From: Flavobacterium akiainvivens
GTDB taxonomy: Bacteria; Bacteroidota; Bacteroidia; Flavobacteriales; Flavobacteriaceae
DNA: 64,000 nt
Direction: 5' to 3'
Assembly (NCBI RefSeq): GCF_001278115.1
Contig: NZ_LIYD01000005.1
Location: 2,302,653 to 2,366,652, forward strand
Part shown: positions 1 to 11,020 of the stretch, piece after piece
Layout of the letters: every line of letters begins with the position of its first letter
Position numbering within the stretch: the stretch's first letter is position 1
Position numbers and translations under genes: made by a program
Notes under the pieces: model-generated
Databases searched by the model: none
What the model saw: only the letters and a program-made list of their open reading frames with translations
What the model was told of the DNA's origin: nothing

Positions 1-56
1 TCCAGTAAGTATTACATGGGTTATTTTACTCATAATATTTCAAATTGGTGTTTTGT

Positions 57-605
57 TCAAAAAAATACTGCATTATTAAAATCCGGAAAATCTTTATCCT
101 TTGGTGATATTGTTATATCATCTGGCGATAGTTTCCAGTCTATATTTAAAGTAGGGTCATTATAAATAATCCCACATTCGTGCTTTTTACTGTAAAAATT
201 ATCGCACTTATACACAAACTCTGCTTCGTTGCTTAGCACCACAAAACCGTGTGCAAACCCCCTGGGTATAAAAAGCTGCTTTTTGTTTTCTGCACTAAGT
301 TCAACAGCAACATACTTACCAAAGGTGGCAGATTCCCTCCTTAAATCTACCGCTACATCAATAACGGCACCGGCACACACCCTTACAAGTTTTGCCTGTG
401 CGCCCTCCCCCACCTGGTAATGAAGCCCCCTGAGGACTCCGTGCGTAGAAAACGATTGGTTATCCTGTACAAAATTTATATCAAGCCCGGTAGCCTTTTT
501 AAATTTCTCTTTATTATAACTTTCAAAAAAGTGTCCACGTTCATCATTATGCACTGAAGGCTCTAAAATATAACATCCTGATAATTCCGTTTCTGTAACT
601 GTCAT
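57..605 (-). CDS. rfbC: dTDP-4-dehydrorhamnose 3,5-epimerase
   Basis: Third enzyme of dTDP-L-rhamnose synthesis. It epimerises C3 and C5 of dTDP-4-keto-6-deoxyglucose in the cytoplasm. The 182-residue length is normal for RmlC. The cupin core carries GVLRGLHYQ at residues 56-64, with the expected catalytic His62, Lys72 and Tyr132, and FIPRGFAHGF at 112-121. The start codon abuts the stop of rfbA with no spacer, so the two are cotranscribed. It is the last gene of the run inside the window. rfbD, the final reductase, is not seen and may lie to the left. Confidence 0.96.
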   Translation of the reverse strand: MTVTETELSGCYILEPSVHNDERGHFFESYNKEKFKKATGLDINFVQDNQSFSTHGVLRGLHYQVGEGAQAKLVRVCAGAVIDVAVDLRRESATFGKYVAVELSAENKKQLFIPRGFAHGFVVLSNEAEFVYKCDNFYSKKHECGIIYNDPTLNIDWKLSPDDITISPKDKDFPDFNNAVFF

Positions 606-1472
606 TTACTTGGTTTCAATAAGAGATAATAATTTTTTACCATAACCGCTTTTTAGCAGCGGCTCGCATAGTTTTTGAAACTGCTCTACATTTATATAAC
701 CCATTTCGTAAGCTACGCCTTCTATAGCACCTATTTTAAGCCCCTGGCGCTCTTCTATAACTTCTACAAACTGTGCCGCCTGCATGAGCGACTGAAAAGT
801 ACCCGTATCAAGCCACGCGGTTCCGCGGTCCAATATACTAACTTTAAGTTTTCCTAATTTTAAGTAATGCTTATTAATATCTGTAATTTCGAGCTCGCCT
901 CTTTTACTTGGCTGTATTGTTTTAGCAATCGAAACCACATCATTATCATAAAAGTAAATACCCGGCACAGCATAGTTTGATTTTGGCTTCAAAGGCTTTT
1001 CTTCTATAGAAACAGCGTTTCCTCCTGCATCAAACTCAACCACCCCATAACGTTCCGGGTCATGAACATGATATGCATAAATAACACCACCGTTAGGGTT
1101 TGCGTTAGATTGCAGCAATTTAGCCAGCCCTGAGCCATAAAATATATTATCGCCTAAAATAAGGGCAACTTTATCATTACCAATAAAATCCTGCCCTATA
1201 ATAAAGGCTTCGGCAAGGCCGTTAGGATGCTCCTGAACTGCATACTCAAAACTACAGCCATACTTTTGGCCATCTCCTAAAAGGTCCTTAAACAAAGGAA
1301 GGTCTTTTGGTGTTGAGATTATAAGAATTTCTCTAATCCCCGACATCATTAAAGTAGACAGCGGATAATAAATCATCGGCTTATCATAAACCGGCATGAG
1401 CTGTTTACTTATTGATAACGTAAGCGGATGTAGCCTTGTCCCTGACCCCCCCGCAAGGATTATACCTTTCAT
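606..1472 (-). CDS. rfbA: glucose-1-phosphate thymidylyltransferase
   Basis: First enzyme of dTDP-rhamnose synthesis, making dTDP-glucose from dTTP and glucose-1-phosphate. The 288 residues match RmlA. The nucleotide-binding signature [12 protein letters not shown] is at residues 8-19, followed by [13 protein letters not shown] at 26-38. The late [11 protein letters not shown] block is also typical. It lies 7 nt downstream of rfbB and directly upstream of rfbC, so transcription runs rfbB-rfbA-rfbC. RmlA is usually feedback-inhibited by dTDP-rhamnose; nothing in the DNA shows transcriptional control here. Confidence 0.97.
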   Translation of the reverse strand: MKGIILAGGSGTRLHPLTLSISKQLMPVYDKPMIYYPLSTLMMSGIREILIISTPKDLPLFKDLLGDGQKYGCSFEYAVQEHPNGLAEAFIIGQDFIGNDKVALILGDNIFYGSGLAKLLQSNANPNGGVIYAYHVHDPERYGVVEFDAGGNAVSIEEKPLKPKSNYAVPGIYFYDNDVVSIAKTIQPSKRGELEITDINKHYLKLGKLKVSILDRGTAWLDTGTFQSLMQAAQFVEVIEERQGLKIGAIEGVAYEMGYINVEQFQKLCEPLLKSGYGKKLLSLIETK

Positions 1473-1479
1473 ATTATTT

Positions 1480-2538
1480 TTAGTTTTCCGGCGTAAGATA
1501 CTGTTTTTTATAATATTGCATATACGCTCCTGAGGTTACATTATTTAACCACTCTTGATTAGCCAAAAACCAGTCTACGGTTAAAGCCAGCCCTTCTTCA
1601 AAAGTTACACTGGGTTTCCATCCCAGCTCATTGTTTATTTTACCGGCATCAATTGCATAACGCAAATCATGCCCCGGCCTGTCTTTAACGTATGTTATCA
1701 GTTTTTCTGAGGTGCCTTTACTCCTGCCCAGTTTCTCATCCATAATAGCACACAACAGTTTTACCAAATCAATATTTTGCCATTCATTAAACCCGCCTAT
1801 ATTATAGGTTTGATGATTAACACCTGTATGAAACACAACATCTATAGCACGGGCATGATCTAATACAAAGAGCCAGTCCCGCGTATACTTTCCGTCTCCA
1901 TAAACAGGAAGTGGCTGCATGTTTATAATATTATTAATAAACAACGGAATCAGTTTCTCCGGAAAATGGTTAGGGCCATAATTATTAGAACAGTTGGTAA
2001 GCACATACGGCAACCCATAAGTTTCGCCATAAGCCCTTACAAAATGATCTGAAGCAGCTTTAGACGCCGAATAAGGTGAATTAGGGTTATAAAGTGATTC
2101 TTCAGTAAAAAGGCCGCTTAACCCCAACGAACCGTAAACCTCATCAGTACTAATATGATAAAACCTTTTATCGCGCCATTTATCCTGCCACAACACCCTG
2201 AAGGCATTGAGCAGATTAACAGTACCCATTACATTTGTTTTCACAAAAACATTAGGAGCCGAGATAGACCTGTCTACATGCGACTCTGCTGCTAAGTGAA
2301 TTACTCCGTCAAACTTATATTCATTAAAGAGGCCGATTATAAAATCAGCATCTGTAATATCGCCTTTTATAAACTTATAATTTGGCTTACCTTCTATATC
2401 TTTAATATTCTCCAGGTTACCGGCATAAGTAAGGGCATCCAGGTTGTAAATAGTATACTCCGGATAATTAGTTACAAAATGTCTTACTGTATGAGAACCT
2501 ATAAAACCTGCCCCACCGGTAATAAGAATTTTTTTCAT
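1480..2538 (-). CDS. rfbB: dTDP-glucose 4,6-dehydratase
   Basis: Converts dTDP-glucose to dTDP-4-keto-6-deoxyglucose. It is an extended short-chain dehydrogenase. The Rossmann motif GGAGFIGSH is at residues 8-16, STDEVYG at 130-136 and the catalytic Tyr156/Lys160 pair sits in YSASK. The 352-residue length fits RmlB. It begins 18 nt after the UDP-glucose dehydrogenase stop, which points to one long polysaccharide-precursor operon. Confidence 0.97.
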   Translation of the reverse strand: MKKILITGGAGFIGSHTVRHFVTNYPEYTIYNLDALTYAGNLENIKDIEGKPNYKFIKGDITDADFIIGLFNEYKFDGVIHLAAESHVDRSISAPNVFVKTNVMGTVNLLNAFRVLWQDKWRDKRFYHISTDEVYGSLGLSGLFTEESLYNPNSPYSASKAASDHFVRAYGETYGLPYVLTNCSNNYGPNHFPEKLIPLFINNIINMQPLPVYGDGKYTRDWLFVLDHARAIDVVFHTGVNHQTYNIGGFNEWQNIDLVKLLCAIMDEKLGRSKGTSEKLITYVKDRPGHDLRYAIDAGKINNELGWKPSVTFEEGLALTVDWFLANQEWLNNVTSGAYMQYYKKQYLTPEN

Positions 2539-2556
2539 ACCTGTTCCTTAAAACCT

Positions 2557-3951
2557 TTATTTTCCTATAGCCTGAAAAACAAAACCAATTTCCCTTAATT
2601 TCTCGCCATCTAAAACATTCCTGCCATCAAAAACAAAAGCAGGCTTTTTCATATTATCAAAAATGTGCTGCCAGTTGTATTCTTTAAACTCATCCCACTC
2701 AGTAAGCACCGCAATGGCATGTGCATCTTTACAGGCTTCATAAGGATCTGCAAATACTGTAATCCCTTTTTCGTTTTGAGCCTCGCTGCGTGTACCAAGG
2801 TAATTTACATCGGCATATATCTGGCCTTTTTCAACCTTTGGGTCAAACACGGCTATACCTGCCTGCTCAAATAAAAGGTCATCGGCTACATAAATAGCTG
2901 CTGACTCCCTTGTATCATTAGTATCTTTTTTAAACGCCCAGCCTAAAAATGCTATTTTTTTACCCGAAACCGTATTGTAAAGTGTCCTTACAATACTTGA
3001 GGCAAAACGCCTTTTTTGGTGGTCGTTCATTATAATAACCTGTTCCCAGTAATCTGCCACTTCATGCAGGCCATAAGACTTAGCTATATACACAAGGTTA
3101 AGTATGTCTTTCTGGAAGCACGACCCGCCAAACCCTACTGATGCCTTAAGGAATTTAGGCCCAATACGACTATCCATACCAATAGCCTTCGCCACTTCAT
3201 TTACATCAGCACCGGTTTTTTCACACAATTCACTCATTGCGTTTATAGACGACACCCTTTGTGCAAGGAAAGCATTGGCTGTAAGCTTAGAAAGTTCAGA
3301 CGACCACACATTGGTAGTAAGGATACGCTCCTGCGGAATCCAGTTGGCATACACTTCTGCAAGTGCCTGTATGGCTTCCTGCCCCTCTGTATCTGTACCG
3401 CCGCCTATAAGCACCCTATCGGGATTTAAAAGGTCTTCAATAGCAGTACCCTCAGCTAAAAACTCAGGATTAGAAAGGATTTGGAATTTAACACCATTTC
3501 CGGTATTATCAAGTATGTTTTTAATAGCCTCAGCGGTCCTTACCGGCAATGTAGACTTTTCTACAACAATTTTATCTGTTTTTGCCACCTTAGCTATCTG
3601 CCTGGCACAAAGCTCTATATATTTTAAATCGGCCGCTTTACCTTTACCTAAACCATATGTTTTAGTAGGCGTGTTAACCGATATAAATATCATCTCGGCT
3701 TCTTCTATAGCTTTATCTACATCAGTACTAAAAAACAGGTTCCTGCCCCTGGCCTGGGCTACAATCTTATCTAAGCCCGGCTCATAAACCGGCAGGTTAT
3801 CAAGGTTTTCATCATTCCAGGCCGCTATGCGCTGTGCATTAAGGTCTACAATGGTAACTTTTATATCGGGACACTTTGCTGCTACAACCGCCATGGTGGG
3901 CCCGCCTACATAGCCGGCGCCTATACAGCAAATATTTTTTATTTTACTCAT
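2557..3951 (-). CDS. ugd: UDP-glucose 6-dehydrogenase, eukaryote-like type
   Basis: Oxidises UDP-glucose to UDP-glucuronate with two NAD+. I chose the start giving MSKIKNICC (464 aa), because the open frame upstream adds only seven unconserved residues. GAGYVGGPT at 11-19 is the NAD-binding loop. [10 protein letters not shown] at 273-282 holds the catalytic Cys278. The GYVGGPT form and the overall length resemble the animal-type UGDH family more than the compact bacterial Ugd; that comparison is from memory. It sits between the TviB-like dehydrogenase (42 nt upstream) and rfbB. Confidence 0.93.
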   Translation of the reverse strand: MSKIKNICCIGAGYVGGPTMAVVAAKCPDIKVTIVDLNAQRIAAWNDENLDNLPVYEPGLDKIVAQARGRNLFFSTDVDKAIEEAEMIFISVNTPTKTYGLGKGKAADLKYIELCARQIAKVAKTDKIVVEKSTLPVRTAEAIKNILDNTGNGVKFQILSNPEFLAEGTAIEDLLNPDRVLIGGGTDTEGQEAIQALAEVYANWIPQERILTTNVWSSELSKLTANAFLAQRVSSINAMSELCEKTGADVNEVAKAIGMDSRIGPKFLKASVGFGGSCFQKDILNLVYIAKSYGLHEVADYWEQVIIMNDHQKRRFASSIVRTLYNTVSGKKIAFLGWAFKKDTNDTRESAAIYVADDLLFEQAGIAVFDPKVEKGQIYADVNYLGTRSEAQNEKGITVFADPYEACKDAHAIAVLTEWDEFKEYNWQHIFDNMKKPAFVFDGRNVLDGEKLREIGFVFQAIGK

Positions 3952-3993
3952 TTCACTAATTTGCAGAAGCAAATTTACACTTTTTTATACACG

Positions 3994-5262
3994 TTACAGT
4001 CTTGCCGATGCTTTAGGGCCAAACATACCTTTTACATCATACACCACGCTCTTTTCTTTGCGCAGGGCTGCAATATTAAGTTCATTAAATTCTTTATGCG
4101 CCACACCCAGTATAATGGCATCATACTCCGCTTCAGGCAGGGTATTTGTAATTTGTATACCATACTCATGCATAACCTCTTCAGGGCTTGCCCAGGGGTC
4201 ATACACATCTACCGTAATACCATAATCGTTAAGGGCTTCTACCACATCTACAATTTTGGTATTCCTCACATCAGGGCAGTTTTCTTTAAATGTAATGCCC
4301 AGCATAAGAATTTTTGAGCTGTTTACAATTACCTTATTTTTTATCATAAGCTTAACCACCTGGCTGGCTACATAACCGCCCATACTGTCGTTAACCCTGC
4401 GGCCTGCCAGTATAATTTCGGGATGATAGCCCGCCTCCTGTGCCTTTTGTGCCAGGTAATACGGGTCTACACCTATACAGTGCCCGCCTACAAGCCCCGG
4501 CCTAAAGGGAAGGAAGTTCCACTTGGTAGAAGCAGCCTCAAGAACGGCATGGGTATCAATTTCAAGCAGGTTGAATATTTTTGCCAGCTCGTTTACAAAC
4601 GCAATATTTATATCGCGCTGCGAGTTTTCTATAACCTTAGCCGCCTCTGCCACTTTAATAGAAGGCGCTTTGTGCGTGCCGGCTGTTATAACCGACCTGT
4701 ATAATGCATCAACCTTATCAGCCGCCTCGGGAGTCGAGCCACTGGTTATTTTGGTAATCTTATCTACAGTATGTTCTTTATCTCCGGGGTTTATCCTTTC
4801 GGGAGAATAGCCTGCAAAAAAATCTACGTTAAATGTTAACCCGCTTGCTTTTTCCAGCACCGGAACACATTCATCTTCTGTAACGCCCGGGTAAACAGTA
4901 GATTCATACACCACAACATCACCCTTTTTAAGCACGCTGCCCACGGTTTTGCTGGCACTAACCAGCGCACCAAGGTTGGGCCTGTTGTTTTTATCTACCG
5001 GCGTAGGCACAGTTACTATATAAAATGTAGCCTCTGCAATATCTGCCGCATCGGCACTACAGGATAAGCCGTTACCAACATCGCCTCCACCTAAAACTTC
5101 TTTCAGTTCGGCATCGCTAACCTCAAGGGTATTGTCTTTGCCTGCATTAAGCTGTGCCACACGGCTTTTATTAATATCAAAACCGGTAACCTTATATTTT
5201 TTGGCCAGAAGCACTGCCAGGGGCAACCCTACATATCCAAGGCCTATAACTGCTATATTCAT
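3994..5262 (-). CDS. tviB: nucleotide sugar dehydrogenase, TviB/WbpO-like (UDP-HexNAc 6-dehydrogenase)
   Basis: Probably oxidises UDP-N-acetylhexosamine to the uronate for a capsule or O-antigen sugar. The start is set by an ATGA overlap with the upstream epimerase stop, giving 422 residues beginning [25 protein letters not shown] at 151-161 and [12 protein letters not shown] with catalytic Cys262 are family hallmarks. The pattern around [10 protein letters not shown] favours the TviB/WbpO group over UDP-glucose dehydrogenases. The substrate is inferred from the neighbouring C4-epimerase, as in the Vi-antigen and WbpO/WbpP pathways. Confidence 0.88.
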   Translation of the reverse strand: MNIAVIGLGYVGLPLAVLLAKKYKVTGFDINKSRVAQLNAGKDNTLEVSDAELKEVLGGGDVGNGLSCSADAADIAEATFYIVTVPTPVDKNNRPNLGALVSASKTVGSVLKKGDVVVYESTVYPGVTEDECVPVLEKASGLTFNVDFFAGYSPERINPGDKEHTVDKITKITSGSTPEAADKVDALYRSVITAGTHKAPSIKVAEAAKVIENSQRDINIAFVNELAKIFNLLEIDTHAVLEAASTKWNFLPFRPGLVGGHCIGVDPYYLAQKAQEAGYHPEIILAGRRVNDSMGGYVASQVVKLMIKNKVIVNSSKILMLGITFKENCPDVRNTKIVDVVEALNDYGITVDVYDPWASPEEVMHEYGIQITNTLPEAEYDAIILGVAHKEFNELNIAALRKEKSVVYDVKGMFGPKASARL

Positions 5263-6263
5263 TCTTTTTCTGCAATAAGGGGTTTTAAATTTTCCCAGTA
5301 CCACCCAACAGCTTCTTCTACACCGCGGCTAAAAGAATAGTGCGGGTTGTAACCCAGTAATTCTTTTGCCTTATCTATACTCGCCAGTGAGTGCGGTATA
5401 TCTCCCGCCCTTTCAGGGCCATATTCAATTTGAACATTTGCTATTTGAGGGTCGTATACCGAAAGGTAGTTTTTTAAATTCTCCACCAGCTCATTAAGCG
5501 TGGTGCGTTCTCCAAAAGCGGTGTTGTAAACAGCGTTTACCGCCTTCGGATTATCAGAAAACAGTGCAAGCTCGTTCATTTGCACCACATTATCTATATA
5601 AGTAAAATCCCTGCTGTAAGAACCATCGCCGTTAATAACCGGGCTTTGGTGCTGCATAAGCTGCATTACAAACTTTGGGATTACAGCTGCGTAGGCGCCA
5701 TTTGGATCCTGCCTTCTGCCAAACACATTAAAATAACGCAGCCCAATGGTTTCAAGCCCGTAAGTACGGCTAAAAATATCGGCATACAACTCATTTACAT
5801 ACTTGGTAATGGCATAAGGCGAAAGCGGCTTACCTATTTTATCTTCAACCTTTGGCAGCGCTTTGCTATCGCCATAAGTGCTGGAGCTGGCTGCATATAC
5901 AAACCTTTTTACCCCGGCATCGCGGCTGGCAACCAGCATATTTAAAAACCCGCCTATATTTACATCGTTTGTGGTTACCGGGTCTTTAATAGAGCGCGGC
6001 ACAGAGCCCAGGGCTGCCTCGTGCAATACGTGCGTAACACCTGTAACTGCTTTTGCGCAATCTTCAGGGTTTCTTATATCGCCTTCAATAAACGTAAATC
6101 CGGGATTTTGCAACAAGGGTTCAATGTTCTTTTTATGGCCGGTTGCAAGGTTGTCTAAACAAACCACTGCATACCCTTTACCTAAAAAATATTCACACAA
6201 CGACGACCCTATAAAGCCTGCGCCGCCTGTAATAAGAATTTTTATTGATTGAGTATGTTGCAT
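5259..6263 (-). CDS. NAD-dependent UDP-sugar C4-epimerase (TviC/WbpP-like)
   Basis: Extended short-chain dehydrogenase that likely interconverts UDP-GlcNAc/GalNAc or the matching uronates. Starting at MQHTQSIK gives 334 residues; upstream codons in the frame look non-coding. GGAGFIGS is at 13-20, SSSTYG at 126-131 and the catalytic Tyr150/Lys154 at SPYAITK. The stop overlaps the start of the dehydrogenase, as expected for consecutive pathway steps. A -7-like TATATTTG lies about 45 nt upstream (6306-6313, minus), so this may be the first gene of the sugar operon. The exact epimer pair cannot be read from sequence. Confidence 0.87.
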   Translation of the reverse strand: MQHTQSIKILITGGAGFIGSSLCEYFLGKGYAVVCLDNLATGHKKNIEPLLQNPGFTFIEGDIRNPEDCAKAVTGVTHVLHEAALGSVPRSIKDPVTTNDVNIGGFLNMLVASRDAGVKRFVYAASSSTYGDSKALPKVEDKIGKPLSPYAITKYVNELYADIFSRTYGLETIGLRYFNVFGRRQDPNGAYAAVIPKFVMQLMQHQSPVINGDGSYSRDFTYIDNVVQMNELALFSDNPKAVNAVYNTAFGERTTLNELVENLKNYLSVYDPQIANVQIEYGPERAGDIPHSLASIDKAKELLGYNPHYSFSRGVEEAVGWYWENLKPLIAEKE

Positions 6264-6423
6264 CAAAAAGACCGTTGAGGAACAAGGATAATGCCCTGTT
6301 GCCTGCAAATATAAATACTTAAATGATAAATAGAAGTTAATTTAATGGCAATAAACCGCCTTTTTAAAGAATTGACAATTCATTAACCTACATTTATCGG
6401 CTCAATTTAAGAATTGATAAAAT

Positions 6424-7044
6424 TTAGTGGCTTTTTATTGAGTTTTCAAATGGCACGCGGTGCATAATACTCCTGCCAAGGGTTACTTCATCGGCAAATT
6501 CAAGCTCATCTCCCACAGCTATACCCCTTGCAATGGCAGATATTACCACATCGCACTCTTTTACCTGCCTGTAGATATAAAAATTAGTAGTATCGCCTTC
6601 CATAGTACCGCTCAGGGCAAAAATAAGCTCCCTCACCCCTCCTGCCTTTACCTTTGTTACCAGTTGCACTATGGTAAGCTGGCCGGGGCCAATACCCTCT
6701 ATGGGCGATATTTTGCCCCCCAAAACATGGTATACCCCTTTAAAAAGCCCGGTGTTTTCTATAGCCATTACATCGCGAATGTCTTCTACCACACAAATTA
6801 CAGATGCATCACGGTGTGGGTTTTCGCAAATATGGCATACTTCGGCATCGCTTATATTGTGGCATTTACTGCAAAACACAATATCTTCACGCAGCTTTTG
6901 CAGCGCTTCGGCAAGCTGTTGGGTTTGGTCTGCGGGCTGCTTGAGCAGGTGCAGCGCAAGCCGTAACGCGGTGCGCTTGCCAATACCCGGCAGCTGGGAG
7001 ATTTCGGCTACGGCCCTTTCCAGTAATTTCGACGACATTTCCAT
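6424..7044 (-). CDS. recR: recombination protein RecR
   Basis: Partner of RecF/RecO in loading RecA at gapped DNA. The 206-residue protein has the helix-hairpin-helix [18 protein letters not shown] at 17-34, a four-cysteine zinc finger (Cys58, 61, 70, 73) and a Toprim domain from about residue 81. The first methionine is kept because an acidic residue followed by SSKLLE is usual at this N terminus. A TATCTTTG element at 7052-7059 lies only 8 nt from the start codon, so the transcript would be nearly leaderless. Confidence 0.96.
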   Translation of the reverse strand: MEMSSKLLERAVAEISQLPGIGKRTALRLALHLLKQPADQTQQLAEALQKLREDIVFCSKCHNISDAEVCHICENPHRDASVICVVEDIRDVMAIENTGLFKGVYHVLGGKISPIEGIGPGQLTIVQLVTKVKAGGVRELIFALSGTMEGDTTNFYIYRQVKECDVVISAIARGIAVGDELEFADEVTLGRSIMHRVPFENSIKSH

Positions 7045-7051
7045 AACAGGG

Positions 7052-7059
7052 CAAAGATA
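7052..7059 (-). promoter_or_regulatory. -7 promoter element of recR
   Basis: Read on the minus strand this is TATCTTTG, a full match to the Bacteroidota TAnnTTTG box. No convincing TTG -33 element is present at the right distance, so strength is uncertain. Confidence 0.45.
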
Positions 7060-7147
7060 TAAAAATCAGTCCGTATGCAGTATTATGTACACCGGCATGG
7101 GTTATTAAAAATTTTTCGCTTGCTTTGTATGGCAAACACATATTTTA

Positions 7148-8650
7148 ATGAGCGCTACAACCATACTCAGCATAATAATAGTTTATTTTGGCATACTCAT
7201 ACTAATTTCATGGCTTTCAAGCCGGAAAGACACAAGTAACGATACTTTTTTTAAGGCCAATAAAAACTCTAAATGGTATCTTGTGGCATTTGGCATGATA
7301 GGCACGGCACTATCGGGCGTAACATTTATATCAGTGCCCGGCGAGGTAGGCGCACCAAGTGGCGAACAGTTTAAATATTTTCAATTTATACTGGGCAACG
7401 CGCTGGGTTTTATTATTATAGCAAAAGTATTACTACCGCTTTACTACAGACTAAACCTTACCTCCATCTATGGCTATATTGAGGGCCGCCTGGGCTATGT
7501 AAGTTACAAAACATCGGCCATGATTTTCCTTATAAGCCGCACCATTGGCTCGGCTTTCAGGCTTTACCTGGTGGTTATTGTATTGCAACGCTATGTATTT
7601 GATGATTTTAGCATTCCGTTTTGGGCAACGGTGCTCATTTCGTTATTACTTATATTTTCATACACATACAAAGGTGGGCTTAAAACCATTATTATTACCG
7701 ATACGCTCCAGACGTTCTTCCTTGTATCATCGGTATTCCTTACTATTTACTTTATTTGCGACAGCCTGAACCTGGGTTTTGCCGATGCTTTTGAAACCGT
7801 AAAGCAAAGCAACTACTCTAAAATTTTCTTTTTTGAGGATTTTATAGGCAGCCGTTTCCATTTTGTGAAGCAAATTATTGGGGGGATGTTTGTTACCATA
7901 GCCATGGTGGGCCTTGACCAGGACCTGATGCAGAAAAACCTGAGCTGCAAGAACATAGGTGAAGCCCAAAAGAATATGTTTACCTTTACAGGTACTTTTG
8001 TGGTTATCAACCTGTTCTTTTTAGGGGTTGGCGCACTGCTGTACATTTATGCCAATTCTAACGGTATAAGTGTGCCTGTCGTAGACGGCGCACCACGCAC
8101 CGACCTGCTTTTTCCTGAAATTGCCTTTAAGCATCTTAGCCTTGTGCCGGCTGTAGTGTTTCTTTTAGGGCTTACCGCCGCCACCTTTGCTACTACCGAT
8201 TCTGCACTTACGGCCTTAACCACCTCATTTTGCGTAGACTTTTTAGGTATGGATAAAGCAGAGAATCTATCTAAAGCTAACAATGTGCGCACACGCCACA
8301 TGGTTCACATAGCATTTTCTATGCTTATGTTTGTTGTAATCATCATATTTAATTCACTGAACGACAAATCAGTAGTAAGCATGATATTTAAGATTGCAGG
8401 ATATACATATGGCCCGCTGTTAGGGCTTTATACCTTTGGCCTTTTCATGAAAAACCTCACCGTGCGCGATGCACTGGTGCCGGTTGTGTGCATACTATCG
8501 CCCGTCCTAACCTATTTTATAGCAGCCAATGCCACAACCTGGCTGGGCGGCTATGTTTTTGACAGCGAATTGATTGTAATAAACGGGCTTATAACCTTTT
8601 TACTATTGCTATGCATAAGCAAAAAAGCACCGGCGGTTAATATTGGTTAA
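7148..8650 (+). CDS. sodium:solute symporter family transporter
   Basis: Inner-membrane secondary transporter of the SSS family, 500 residues with about 13 hydrophobic segments from the N terminus onwards. The early GTALSGVTFISVPGEVG segment, at about residues 52-68, is the conserved SSS helix-2 to helix-3 region. FATTDSALTALTTSF, near residue 348, is the sodium-site helix. The substrate cannot be told from sequence. It is divergent from recR, and its last 14 nt overlap the end of the convergent CoA-binding gene. Confidence 0.9.
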   Translation: MSATTILSIIIVYFGILILISWLSSRKDTSNDTFFKANKNSKWYLVAFGMIGTALSGVTFISVPGEVGAPSGEQFKYFQFILGNALGFIIIAKVLLPLYYRLNLTSIYGYIEGRLGYVSYKTSAMIFLISRTIGSAFRLYLVVIVLQRYVFDDFSIPFWATVLISLLLIFSYTYKGGLKTIIITDTLQTFFLVSSVFLTIYFICDSLNLGFADAFETVKQSNYSKIFFFEDFIGSRFHFVKQIIGGMFVTIAMVGLDQDLMQKNLSCKNIGEAQKNMFTFTGTFVVINLFFLGVGALLYIYANSNGISVPVVDGAPRTDLLFPEIAFKHLSLVPAVVFLLGLTAATFATTDSALTALTTSFCVDFLGMDKAENLSKANNVRTRHMVHIAFSMLMFVVIIIFNSLNDKSVVSMIFKIAGYTYGPLLGLYTFGLFMKNLTVRDALVPVVCILSPVLTYFIAANATTWLGGYVFDSELIVINGLITFLLLLCISKKAPAVNIG

Positions 8651-9002
8651 TAGACAGCATTACAAGCGTGCAGCCTACTTCAAACTCAATATTATTTTCG
8701 CGCAGTAGCGCATACAAATCGGGGTTTTCAGTACCGGGGTTAAAGATTACGCGATTAGGCTTTAAGCCTATGATATAATCGTAGTATTGCCTCTGGTTCA
8801 CGGGGTTAAGGTACAGCGTTACCGTATTTACACCATCAAAAGGCGCAGCGCCCTGCTCCACTTTAATACCATCTATATCATCTTCGCGTTTGCCCATTGC
8901 CACTACAGGGTGACCAAACCGCTGTAGCATTTTTACAGCCTTGTAGGCATATCGTCCGGGGTCGTTACTGGCACCCATAACCAGTGTTTTTTTAGTTGCC
9001 AT
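8637..9002 (-). CDS. CoA-binding domain protein
   Basis: Small Rossmann-fold protein of the CoA_binding_2 type. I start it at MATKKTLVMG (121 residues), since the nine codons upstream are unconserved and basic. GASNDPGRYAYKA near the N terminus is the nucleotide-binding loop, and the FNPGTENPDL region fits the family. Proteins of this kind bind CoA, but their cellular role is unknown. It overlaps the symporter tail to tail. Confidence 0.85.
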   Translation of the reverse strand: MATKKTLVMGASNDPGRYAYKAVKMLQRFGHPVVAMGKREDDIDGIKVEQGAAPFDGVNTVTLYLNPVNQRQYYDYIIGLKPNRVIFNPGTENPDLYALLRENNIEFEVGCTLVMLSINQY

Positions 9003-9070
9003 AGCTTTATTTTTACGTAAAGTTACCAAACTACAGGCAGTTATACACCTATTTTAGCCTATTGCTAACA

Positions 9071-10159
9071 CTAATCGGTTTCAATATACTCATAGTTATC
9101 GGGCAGCAGGTCGCCTGCACGCATATTGCCCAGGTGGCCCGCAAAAAGCAATGCATTAAAAGGGAAAAACAGCCCGTATTCGTTAATATAAAATTCGCGC
9201 ATGGTAAAGTTTATAGTAGTTTGGGCCGATTGCCTGTACATAAGCACATACTTGGTTTTGGTAAAATCACGCTTTAGTATACGGTCTTTAACCCCGGGTG
9301 CGCCCTGCATGGTTGTAAGCCCAGGCACTTCCATAGGAGGCAGCTCTTTAATGGTAATCTTCTTATAATTAAGGCTGTCTGTTATAGCAAAACAACTATC
9401 GGGCGCTATGTGTTCTTTATCTACATACCAGTCAAAATCCTGATTTTCCCAATCGTTATTGTATATAGTACGCATAAGGTGTGCTATTGAGCCACGGTAA
9501 GCCTGCCTGCGCCTTTTATCTGCTGACCCATCCTTAGACGTATCTTTAAACAAAGTAGTCCCTGCATAAAATGCCGAACCTATTTCATTCTCTTCCAAAG
9601 AAGTAGAATAATAATTCACCTCAAATTCGGCCAGGTCAAAGTTAATATCATATTGCAGGTACTTGTTTATAATACGCAAAGGCCTTTTGGCTTCGGCATG
9701 AAGCGTGTTGGTGCCTGAATTATAATACAATACAATATCGTCTTCATTTTGTATAGTGCATGACCTGCCCCCTTTGTTATCGCCCAAAAACTGTTTGCGG
9801 AATGCCCTCAACATTTGCTTGCGCGAAAAGATGGTTTTGCCGGTAATTACCACTTCATCAAGGGTTTCGGCGCTTGCTTTCATAAGCACCTTGAGCCTTG
9901 AGGTATAACTCGTGGGATTTTCAAGCACTATTTTTTCATAACCTATATAACTAAAAATAAGCGCTTTGTTAATACCCTGCTGTGGCTTTATACTAAAAGC
10001 GCCAGTCTCATCAGTTACTGTGGCCAGTGTGGTACCGTCAAAATAAACCGAAACACCTACAAGGGGCTCCTCAGTCTCTGCATCATGCACATACCCCGTA
10101 ATAACCTGGGCGGCAGCAAACTGGCTGATAAAAATAAATAAGGATAGTAATACTTTCAT
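9071..10159 (-). CDS. secreted carboxypeptidase-regulatory-like domain protein
   Basis: The 362-residue protein has a signal peptide (hydrophobic run to about residue 17, cleavage after AAA). A CarboxypepD_reg-like beta-sandwich follows (about 18-107; VITGYVHDAETEEPLVGVSV). The remaining 250 residues carry no motif I recognise. Such proteins are common in the Bacteroidota periplasm or outer membrane, often without an assigned function. There is no TonB-dependent barrel after the domain, so it is not a SusC relative. It is transcribed alone, divergent from the pirin-like gene. Confidence 0.75.
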   Translation of the reverse strand: MKVLLSLFIFISQFAAAQVITGYVHDAETEEPLVGVSVYFDGTTLATVTDETGAFSIKPQQGINKALIFSYIGYEKIVLENPTSYTSRLKVLMKASAETLDEVVITGKTIFSRKQMLRAFRKQFLGDNKGGRSCTIQNEDDIVLYYNSGTNTLHAEAKRPLRIINKYLQYDINFDLAEFEVNYYSTSLEENEIGSAFYAGTTLFKDTSKDGSADKRRRQAYRGSIAHLMRTIYNNDWENQDFDWYVDKEHIAPDSCFAITDSLNYKKITIKELPPMEVPGLTTMQGAPGVKDRILKRDFTKTKYVLMYRQSAQTTINFTMREFYINEYGLFFPFNALLFAGHLGNMRAGDLLPDNYEYIETD

Positions 10160-10273
10160 GGATTGGCTTTTACAGGATAAAACTAAGGATTTTAGCCTTA
10201 GTATTGAACGTGTTTACCTACATTTTATGGTGTTTGCTGCCAATTTTAATACATTTGGGTAAAACCCGGTTAC

Positions 10274-10936
10274 ATGAAACGCCAGTCTACAGCCATAATA
10301 TACAAGGCACAACAACGCGGCCACTTTGAAAATGAACAGCAACGCCTGCTCTCAACCTTTAATTTCGGCACATATCATGCCGAAAACCGTGAACCATTCG
10401 GCAGCCTTAGTGTACTGAATGACGAGGTGTTAGCTCCCGGATTCTCCATAACCAGAAGTATACAGGAGGGCACATCGGCACTCATTATACCCCTTACGGG
10501 AGGAATAAAAGTAACCCACGAAACCACCGAATTTGAATCCTTTCCTGATGAAGCACTTATCTTACCTGCCGGTGAAATCAGCATCAAAAACCCGTATGAA
10601 GCAGAACTGGTTAACTTTCTATATATCGAACTCAACACAGGCACATCAGGCTATCAAAACATTGGTTTTAAGCTTGATACAAAAAACACATTGCTTCCTT
10701 TTATTAAACTGGAAGCCGTAAAAGGGTATATAGGTATTTTTGAAGGCAGGCAGGAAGCCTTTTACACCCTGCAACCCGGCCATGGGCTGTTTGTCTTTAT
10801 TATTAACGGCGCTTTTGAAACAGAAGGCCGCCTGCTGGAAGAGCGCGATGCCCTTGCGCTTTGGAACACTAATGAAGCTGAAATTGAAGCCCTTAGCAAC
10901 AACGCCGCCCTACTGCTTTTTGAAGTAAAAATATAG
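10274..10936 (+). CDS. pirin-like bicupin protein
   Basis: The 220-residue cytosolic protein has two cupin-like halves. The first half holds FGSLSVLNDEVLAPG, followed by an ITRSIQEGTSALIIPLTGGI stretch where pirins usually carry a histidine-rich metal site. The family typically shows FxxHPHxG with an iron-binding HxH, and the His pair is not visible here. The protein may therefore be metal-free or a divergent member. YhaK-type quercetinase-like activity should not be assumed. Confidence 0.7.
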   Translation: MKRQSTAIIYKAQQRGHFENEQQRLLSTFNFGTYHAENREPFGSLSVLNDEVLAPGFSITRSIQEGTSALIIPLTGGIKVTHETTEFESFPDEALILPAGEISIKNPYEAELVNFLYIELNTGTSGYQNIGFKLDTKNTLLPFIKLEAVKGYIGIFEGRQEAFYTLQPGHGLFVFIINGAFETEGRLLEERDALALWNTNEAEIEALSNNAALLLFEVKI

Positions 10937-11020
10937 TTTACCGCTAAAAAGCCACTGTTTACCTCCCCGTGCTAATATCCTGATTTTTAACTGCGTTATC
11001 CTGATATAAACACTAAGGAT

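Noticed and set aside
3104..3787. A 227-codon open frame opposite ugd
   Set aside because: Shadow of a well-conserved dehydrogenase.
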